Shown here: positions 57,831 through 64,000 of the stretch, piece by piece
How positions within the stretch are numbered: the stretch's first letter is position 1
How the letters are laid out: each line of letters begins with the position of its first letter
Assembly: GCF_020497125.1 (NCBI RefSeq)
Contig: NC_059082.1
Span: 28,666,965-28,730,964, forward strand
DNA from: Mauremys mutica
Taxonomy: Eukaryota; Chordata; Testudines; Geoemydidae
DNA: 64,000 nt
Reading direction: 5' to 3'
Position numbers and translations under genes: made by a program
Notes under the pieces: generated by a model
Told to the model about the DNA's origin: nothing
Databases searched by the model: none
The model's input: only the letters and a program-made list of their open reading frames with translations

Positions 57831-58629
57831 ACCAAGATCAGCTGACAGTTCCTTTATCCTCTTCTCCCTCACTGCCCTCTCACGGGGGTAGCTGCTCGAA
57901 GAAGTGGCCCTTTTACATGGCATGCCAGTATGAAAACATTACAGGCTGCAATTTCCATTCTTCCTAGCTTAGGTATATCAAGTAATTGTATTTAGTCTGC
58001 AGTTCATTCATTTCAACAACTGGTCCCTAACCCCATCACCATCTGTTCATAGCGACACACCCCACTAGTTGGCACTGAGTTTGCTTCATACGATAGCCAT
58101 ATGTTCTTTCCAAAGAGGGGTAATTGAAATGTGACACTGGTATCATTTCCCAAGATCAAGAGTTTCATCTAGCCATCAGTCACCGCTGCCCAGGAATAGC
58201 AAATGTGCCCAAGAAATCAGGCCTTAAAGTTTGCTGTCAAGTGATTCAGTTCTAATGCTAACATCTATTAGTCAAAGCCTGACTGAAGCTGGTTGGATAT
58301 GCATATTACCCGTTATTCATGTTCTCTGACTTGTAAGAGTTAGATATGAGGTGGAAAGGTCTACCTGATCAATGTCAGCGTACAGCTCACATTCAAGCCA
58401 GCAGAAGTTCTTTCTCAAGCACCCTAGTGTAGAAACAGCCGTACAAACCAACTGAAAACATGTAGGTATGGACTAAAAATGCTGATATTTGATCTGTGTG
58501 AATTGCACTTTTTATATTTGCAATATCCCTAAATTGCAACATAGTATACATGTTCTGTTATAGGATATTGAGTGCTCCCTTGATATCACATTAACCATTT
58601 CAGTGTTATACTAGAGTTAGGTCAATCAG
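57831..58629. other. Unique DNA, nothing recognised
   Basis: No gene or repeat border seen. Confidence 0.45.
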
Positions 58630-58900
58630 AATCAGAGCAATTGGAGAAGGCAAAGACCTACTGGTCGGCCAACTCAGAATTGTTCCCATGCTGCACATGT
58701 TTAATCTAACCTAGTTTTTAATGCCTCAAGTGCTGAGCCCACCCCCTCACTTCTTCCTGGAAAACTATTCCACAGCCTAATAGATCTCCGCACAGGCCAA
58801 AAACCCTACCCTGTCCTCAGCAGATCATATACCCTGAGGTCATGTCCAAACTAACCCTCTCCTGTTGTTTGGCTAGGTGCCACTAGCTCAAATGATACCT
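58630..58900 (-). mobile_element. Old, decayed CR1-group LINE fragment
   Basis: The minus-strand tail and C-terminal order is recognisable: cctagtttttaatgcctcaa, ctattccacagcctaataga, ccctgaggtcatgtcc. This is the same order as the CR1 copy at 4900-5100 (ccttttaaacattg ... ggagttccacaagttgactg). Heavily diverged. Confidence 0.6.
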
Positions 58901-60323
58901 CCCATCTGCTTTATACCCTGGTTACATAATAATAATAATAGGATCCAACTGTCAGCAAGAAGTATTTATCCTGAATTTTATGCCTGGTTTTGGCAACTGA
59001 ATCCAGACTAACAACAGAAAAGCCCACATTCCCATAGACAGTCTACCAGCCTTGCACCATCTCTACCTATTCCTGATATTTAATCGAAATTTCCCTTTGT
59101 CCTTATCAGCCCATTACTCCCAGTTGCTATTGGTTATTCTGTTGGATTGGTTTTGTGTTTGTTTGTTTAAATTACATGGGGGACACAATTATGCAATTAT
59201 TCTATTTCAAATGCAGGCTGTGTAAGCAAGTCTATAAACAAGAGACCATGTATGCATCTTGTTATGAAAATGTAAAGTTCCTCCTTATTACCTTTATTTG
59301 CCTCTGCCTCTACACCGCCCATCTAATGGGAGTAATAATTGGGAGTATTATTTTGGGTGTTTAAATTTTCTTGACAGTTTGCCTGGAGAGATTGTGATTG
59401 GCACATTGTGTAGATATTGGCAAAATAAACTAATTTTAATGCTGTTTTTGGAGGGTTCCCTCTGCACCTTAGCCTACCTACAAGTCTGCCAGGAACACTG
59501 TTGCTCTTTGTGGGCAAAGGCATTCCTGTGAGGCAATAGTTACAAAGGTTTTAATCCTACCTGACATTAATCTTATTGTGCTTACCTGCCCATTCACAGA
59601 AATAAGCAGCCCCAGGGCCCTCAGTTACCTCAGAATCCACACCAAATGCAACCAGAGCTAATAGGCAGCCTTAGTGTTAGTCTTAGAAATCACACACTCT
59701 TGAGAAATCCTTTTTTAGTCTCCAATTGTGTCTCTGGTTTCTGAGGAGGAAGAAACAGACATTAAGTAGGTTACAGAGCATGTTTGCACAAAAGATGTTT
59801 GACTTCAGAGACGGGGGTTTTCTCTCTTCAAACAAGCCAGGGAGTTTAAGTGCATCAGAAAGTATCTGTGCCTCTAGGCAGGAGATGGGAGCCATGGAAT
59901 TAAACCTATTTAGGGACAAAAAACATTGTTATAACTCTTAACATTTTGGACACAGCTCTGTCTGCTGTAGGTATTGATTAGGGGAAAGAACCAGCATGAC
60001 TTGACTTGTTCTGTTTTATTGCGTGCCAGCATTCAACGCAAGGCACAGGATTAAGAACAGACTCCTTGGCCCTTATTCTTGGTTGCAGCTGAGGAGTGCA
60101 TAACGACAGCAAGGGGCTTTGTGCATCTCCTATCCTGGGCTGTCTCTGTGTTGGTCCTCTGGCATAACTTAGTGCATTCTATAGGCTACTCTAAGTTACA
60201 CCAGTTGTCAACCGCTCCAAAGGATGGCAGGAGATCACCAAAGCACAGAGAAGCCCCAGCTGAGATCCTTTTCCTCTGGCCAGTCCCTCCTTTTCCTTTA
60301 TATGCTAGCCACAGGAAGGTGGG
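58901..60323. other. Unique DNA, nothing recognised
   Basis: Short (taa)n at 58927-58940. Two opposite-strand frame pairs at 59298-59941 are mutual shadows. Confidence 0.45.
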
Positions 60324-60331
60324 GTGGCAGG

Positions 60332-62107
60332 CAGGGCTGGTGCAAGGATATTTTGCGCCTTAGGTGAAACTTCCAACTTGTGCCCCCTCCCTTGCACATC
60401 GGTTCATTGAGGGGCAAATCCCAATGAGCCTTTATAGACCCCAGGGGCCAGCCTGCCCAGGGGCCAGCTGTGCCCAGGGGCTGCTCCCCAGACCAGGTTC
60501 CCTCCTCACCACCCCTGAACTCCCCTGGACGGTGCACAGCCCCCCTGCGAGCCCTCCCCTCCCCACCCCACCCCGGCGGCCTCCACCCTGAGTCCACTCA
60601 CTGGCTTTGCTGGGCTTGGGCCGCTGCAGCAGCTTGGCAAGGAGGAGCCACCTTCTGGAGGCACCGGAGAGCCAGAGCGTTGGCGTGTGGCGGCGGCAAG
60701 CCCCAGCCATGGAGGAGCCGGTGCAGTGCAGGGGGGCAGCAGCCCTACAAAGGCGGAGGCGCCACTAGCGGGAAGCAGCCGTGCCCCCTGCCCCTCCTGC
60801 CCAGGCTGCGGCCCGGCAACCCCCCCGGGGGGCTCCTGCAGGCTGCAGCGTATGCATGTGGACACCGGCCCTCATGCACCCCCTGGCTCCCCCCTCACCT
60901 AGGGTTACCATATTTCATCAATCAAAAAAGAGGGGGGAAGCCCCGACCTGCCCTCATCCACTCTCTCCAACTTCCCACCCCGACTGCCCCTCTCACAACC
61001 CCCAACCCTCCTCCTTGTCCCCTGACTGCCCCCTCCTGGGACCCCTGCCTCAACTGCCCCTCAGAACCCCACCCCCTACCTAAGCCTCCCTGTTCCTTGT
61101 CCCCTGACTACCGCCTCCTGAGACCCCCCCAACTGCCCCCCCAGGACCCTACCCCCTGCCTGTCCCCTGACTGCCCCAACCCTTATCCATACCCCTGCCC
61201 CTAGAGAGACCCCCGGGATTCCCACGCCCCATCCAACCACTCCCCACTCCCTGACAGGACCCCCAGAACTCCCGACCCATCTAAACCCCCCCGGTCCCTG
61301 TCCCCTGACTGCTCCGATCCCTCTCCACACCCCCGCCCCCTGGCAGCCCCCCCCCCCAGAACTCCCGACCCATCCAACCCTGCCCCTGCTCCCTGACTGC
61401 CCCCCGGGACTCCCCTTACCATGCCCAGGCCAGTCAGACGCTGGTTCCACATGGAGGCAAAACACGCTGCCGCGCATAGCCCCTTCCCCGCAGAGTGCTG
61501 AGGCAGCGGGAGGGGCAGCAGCAGCTCACACGCCCGGGAGCCACAGAGCCCAAGTGCAGCGAGGGGGGAGCCAGGGGGGCGCGCCTGCCCAGGCTGCGGG
61601 CGGTGGCCCCTGTGCACCCCCCGGCTCCCCCTTCACCGTGCTCGGGCACTGTGGCTTCCAGGAGTGTCAGCTACCGCTGCCCCTCCCGGAGCAGGCTTAG
61701 GGCCCCGTGCCCCGGCGGCAGCCGCTCACATGCCCTGGGAGCCGCAGAGCTTGAGCACAGCTAGGAGGGAGCCGGGGGGCATGCAGAGGCCGCCGCCCGC
61801 ATGCATCTGCTGCAGCCTGCAGGAGCCCCCGGGGGGGGCACTGGGCCGCAGCCTGGGCAGGGGGCGCAGCTGCTCCCCGCTAGTGGTGCTGCCACCTTTG
61901 CAGGGCTGCTGCCCTCCTCCCCCACCCATGCCATACTGGTTCCTCCATGGCTGGGGCTCACCAGCCCCCGCAAGCCAACACTCTGGCTCTCCAGTGCCTC
62001 CAGAAGGCAGCTGTTCCCTGCCGAGCCAAGGCACCACTTTTTGGCGCCCCCAACCACTTGGCGCCCTAGGAGACTGCCTAGTCCGCCTAGTGGTTGCACC
62101 GGCCCTG
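60332..62107. mobile_element. GC-rich non-autonomous hAT element, complete, 1776 bp
   Basis: The termini cagggctggtgcaa (60332) and ttgcaccggccctg (ending 62107) are inverted with one mismatch over 14 bp. Perfect 8-bp duplications gtggcagg flank it (60324-60331 and 62108-62115), diagnostic of hAT. Inside the ends, long subterminal inverted arms lie at about 60600-60870 and 61795-62040, both carrying the gctggggctcc, ctctggctctcc and gaaggcagct-type blocks. The middle (60903-61435) is a C-rich minisatellite. No transposase domain is encoded. The 244-codon plus frame at 60470-61204 and the others here are Pro/Ala/Gly-rich composition artefacts that disagree between strands. Confidence 0.93.
60903..61435 (+). 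repeat. Degenerate C-rich minisatellite inside the hAT element
   Basis: Repeated units with cccctgactgcccc, agaactcccgacccatc and gacccccc recur at irregular spacing, roughly 60-90 bp. The G-rich complement of the same family occupies 13160-13460. The G-rich strand has many runs of three or more G. Confidence 0.75.
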
Positions 62108-62115
62108 GTGGCAGG

Positions 62116-63539
62116 GAACTCTGAATCACGAGGGGATTCTCCTTTGCTGTGGTGATTTCTCCCATGCCTGGTTACACTGGCTTTATTCCAGTGGCATGAT
62201 GCAAATCGTCTTTAATGTAGGGGAGAATCTAGGAGGATAACTCTACTGTGTGGGTTTGCAGATTGAAAGGAAGGAATCTTTGTAAATTAAGGAGAATTTA
62301 CATCTCTATTTTAATTCTTCTCTTTCACCTTGATTTTCTGGGAACTAGGATTGCACAGAATAGGAATGTAAGTGGGAGTCAAGCCCTTGAAGCTCTTAAA
62401 TAGCAAAGAAATTTCATCTTGTTTGTCTGTAATCCAATGTATCATATGACAGCTTTCTGAAAATGCTAAAGTCTTATTGTACCTGTGTACATGTGCAGCA
62501 GGCATGCATGAAAAGGGTAACTTGTATCAGTCCAGCCATCTCCTACTGTCAAGACATGCCTAAGTCAGATACTGTATTCTTTAAGCTGCTTACGAATATA
62601 AATCCCTCAGCTTCTGTTACATGTCAGCAAGACTGAGCATGTATCAATGTGCTCATATAACTCCTTTAAAGCAAACACACACACAAGAAAATTATAGTAA
62701 AAGGTCCATATGAGTAAACTTGATGTGCACTCAAATCACCAACCTGTATGATGAGTCCATTTCAGTTCCTACTGAATATTTTCACTGACTTCAGTATGAG
62801 TAGGACCCCACTCTCAGAGACTGTCACCAATCAGAGATAGCAGAACCCACAACCCATATTTACATTCTTTTAGAAACTGCAGGACTGTAGTTTACCGCCC
62901 ACTCGGATGTATTGTGGCAGTCTATTTAAAGTTAGTCAAACAAGAACTGGCCTGAAAACTAGAGAGTAATTGAGTGAATATTGTGGTATGTATTCCAAAG
63001 GTATGCTTAATTATTAATTTTATAAAACATGATTATACTTCGATGGTAGAACCTTACAGTTCTTTCAGGAAGAGTTGGTAGAATGTAATGAGGTTATCAA
63101 ATGTCCCTGAATATATATTTATCCATTTTTAAATGCATATGAATCCAAATTCAGCGATCCTATAATTCCATTGAAACTAGTGGCGTGACAATAGGGATGA
63201 ATTCTGGTTGATTGAGTTATAGTATATACGCAAAGAAGTCGTCAGGTGACCATTTTGAGACATTTGTTCTAACACAAGTGATTTTGGTCGCACTAGGAAC
63301 ATAGGCCTCACCACATTGGATTAGTTTGATGGCTCATTCAAAGCTGGTATCTTCTCTGCTACAATTACTAGAACCAATGCTTCAGAGGAAGGTGCTTAGC
63401 TCTTGGCTTCCGTAGCACTATATGACAATGGGTTGCGCTGGGTCATGATGTGTTGTGCAAAAAAATAGTATTTTCTTGTCATAATTTTAAATATATTGGC
63501 TTCCAGTTTCATCAGATGGTCTCTTGTTAGTTTAGCCTA
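62116..63539. other. Unique DNA, nothing recognised
   Basis: AT-rich, with short frames only and an (AC)n stretch at 62675-62683. Confidence 0.45.
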
Positions 63540-63602
63540 GTTTAGTTCACAGAATTGGAAGGGACCTCGAGACATCATCTAGTCCAGTCCCCTGTTCTTC
63601 TG
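63540..63602 (-). mobile_element. CR1-group LINE 3' tail, short
   Basis: cacagaattggaagggacct, cgagacatcatctagtccag, tcccctgttcttc is the minus-strand 3' end of a CR1 lineage slightly different from that at 3373. Only about 60 bp remains. Confidence 0.7.
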
Positions 63603-63739
63603 TTATAAAAAAGGGTAGCTAAGAAAAACAGATGGGTTTTCTCAAAGCATTCATTATTATATATATCACATCTTTTCTTATTTGTGTCCTCCCTAAATGT
63701 AGCAGTCCTAATCTCTCCCAACCTGGGTCAACAGACTCG

Positions 63740-63958
63740 CATTAGCACTCCAAAAATTGCTGTGTAGACAGTGTTTTGAAGTTGCAACTCAGGTTAGAGC
63801 CTCTGCCCTAGGCTTCAGAGCCTGAGCTGCATCCTGAGACAAGTTTAAAGCTCTGTCTACTCAGTTATTGTTAGCGTGCTAGTGCAAGCCCCACAAACCC
63901 GAGCCTGTCAATCCAGGTTAGGAGGCTTGCGTCTGCAGGCGGTGTAGACATAGCCTAG
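63740..63958 (+). repeat. Dispersed repeat ending gtgtagacatagccta
   Basis: The interior has gctgtgtagacagtgttttg, gttagagcctctgcccta and cgtctgcaggcggtgtagac. The right terminus matches a DNA-transposon-like repeat family also represented at 34612-34709. The left border is uncertain. Confidence 0.5.
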
Positions 63959-64000
63959 GTCTTTCTCCTGAGAGCTTACAATCGATTTAAAACCCAGGAG

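Noticed and set aside
60470..61204. Open frame of about 244 codons on the plus strand
   Set aside because: It lies wholly inside the hAT element across its C-rich minisatellite; the Pro/Ser/Thr-rich reading is a translated tandem.

Overview
This is a vertebrate nuclear window and, on its repeats, almost certainly a turtle. Several CR1 LINE lineages sit beside a tRNA-derived SINE with a CR1-like tail. There are many non-autonomous hAT elements with 8-bp target-site duplications (TSDs), and many short palindromic MITEs of the kind common in turtle genomes. I found no bacterial, phage or organellar sequence. The turtle assignment is inference from remembered repeat families; the repeat structure itself is read from the sequence.

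No complete host protein-coding gene can be supported. The open frames are short, and almost all are chance frames in unique DNA or frames inside repeats. The only clear protein-coding relics belong to CR1 reverse transcriptases: palm pieces at 3905-4294 and 4346-4612, a thumb/C-terminal piece at 4891-5367, and a decayed piece near 7435-7924. The window looks intergenic or deeply intronic. A CpG-rich, repeat-free island at about 33.1-33.8 kb is the best candidate for a promoter.

Layout. 0-3.4 kb: AT-rich unique DNA. 3.4-5.4 kb: two adjacent minus-strand CR1 copies of different lineages. 7.4-8.2 kb: a plus-strand CR1 piece broken by a minus-strand CR1 tail. 11.7-14.3 kb: an LTR-like element abutting a nested pile of hAT elements, one very GC-rich. 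15-20 kb: a 107-bp mariner-like hairpin, small MITEs, a snap-back repeat and a clean hAT copy. 20-31 kb: mostly unique, with an LTR-like block at 27-28 kb and a hAT element at 29 kb. 31.5 kb: SINE. 33-34.5 kb: CpG island, then a CR1 tail split by a hAT insertion. 38.9-41.8 kb: old MIR-like SINE, CR1 tail, two hAT elements. 43-53 kb: several LTR-like elements, MITEs and a hAT element. 53.5 kb: snap-back element with a 15-bp TSD. 57-59 kb: possible LTR and old CR1. 60.3-62.1 kb: a 1.78-kb GC-rich hAT element with perfect 8-bp TSDs, related in inverted orientation to the copy at 13-14 kb.

The elements do not form a pathway. They record layered insertions: old MIR and decayed CR1, later CR1 and LTR elements, then hAT and MITE waves with TSDs still readable.
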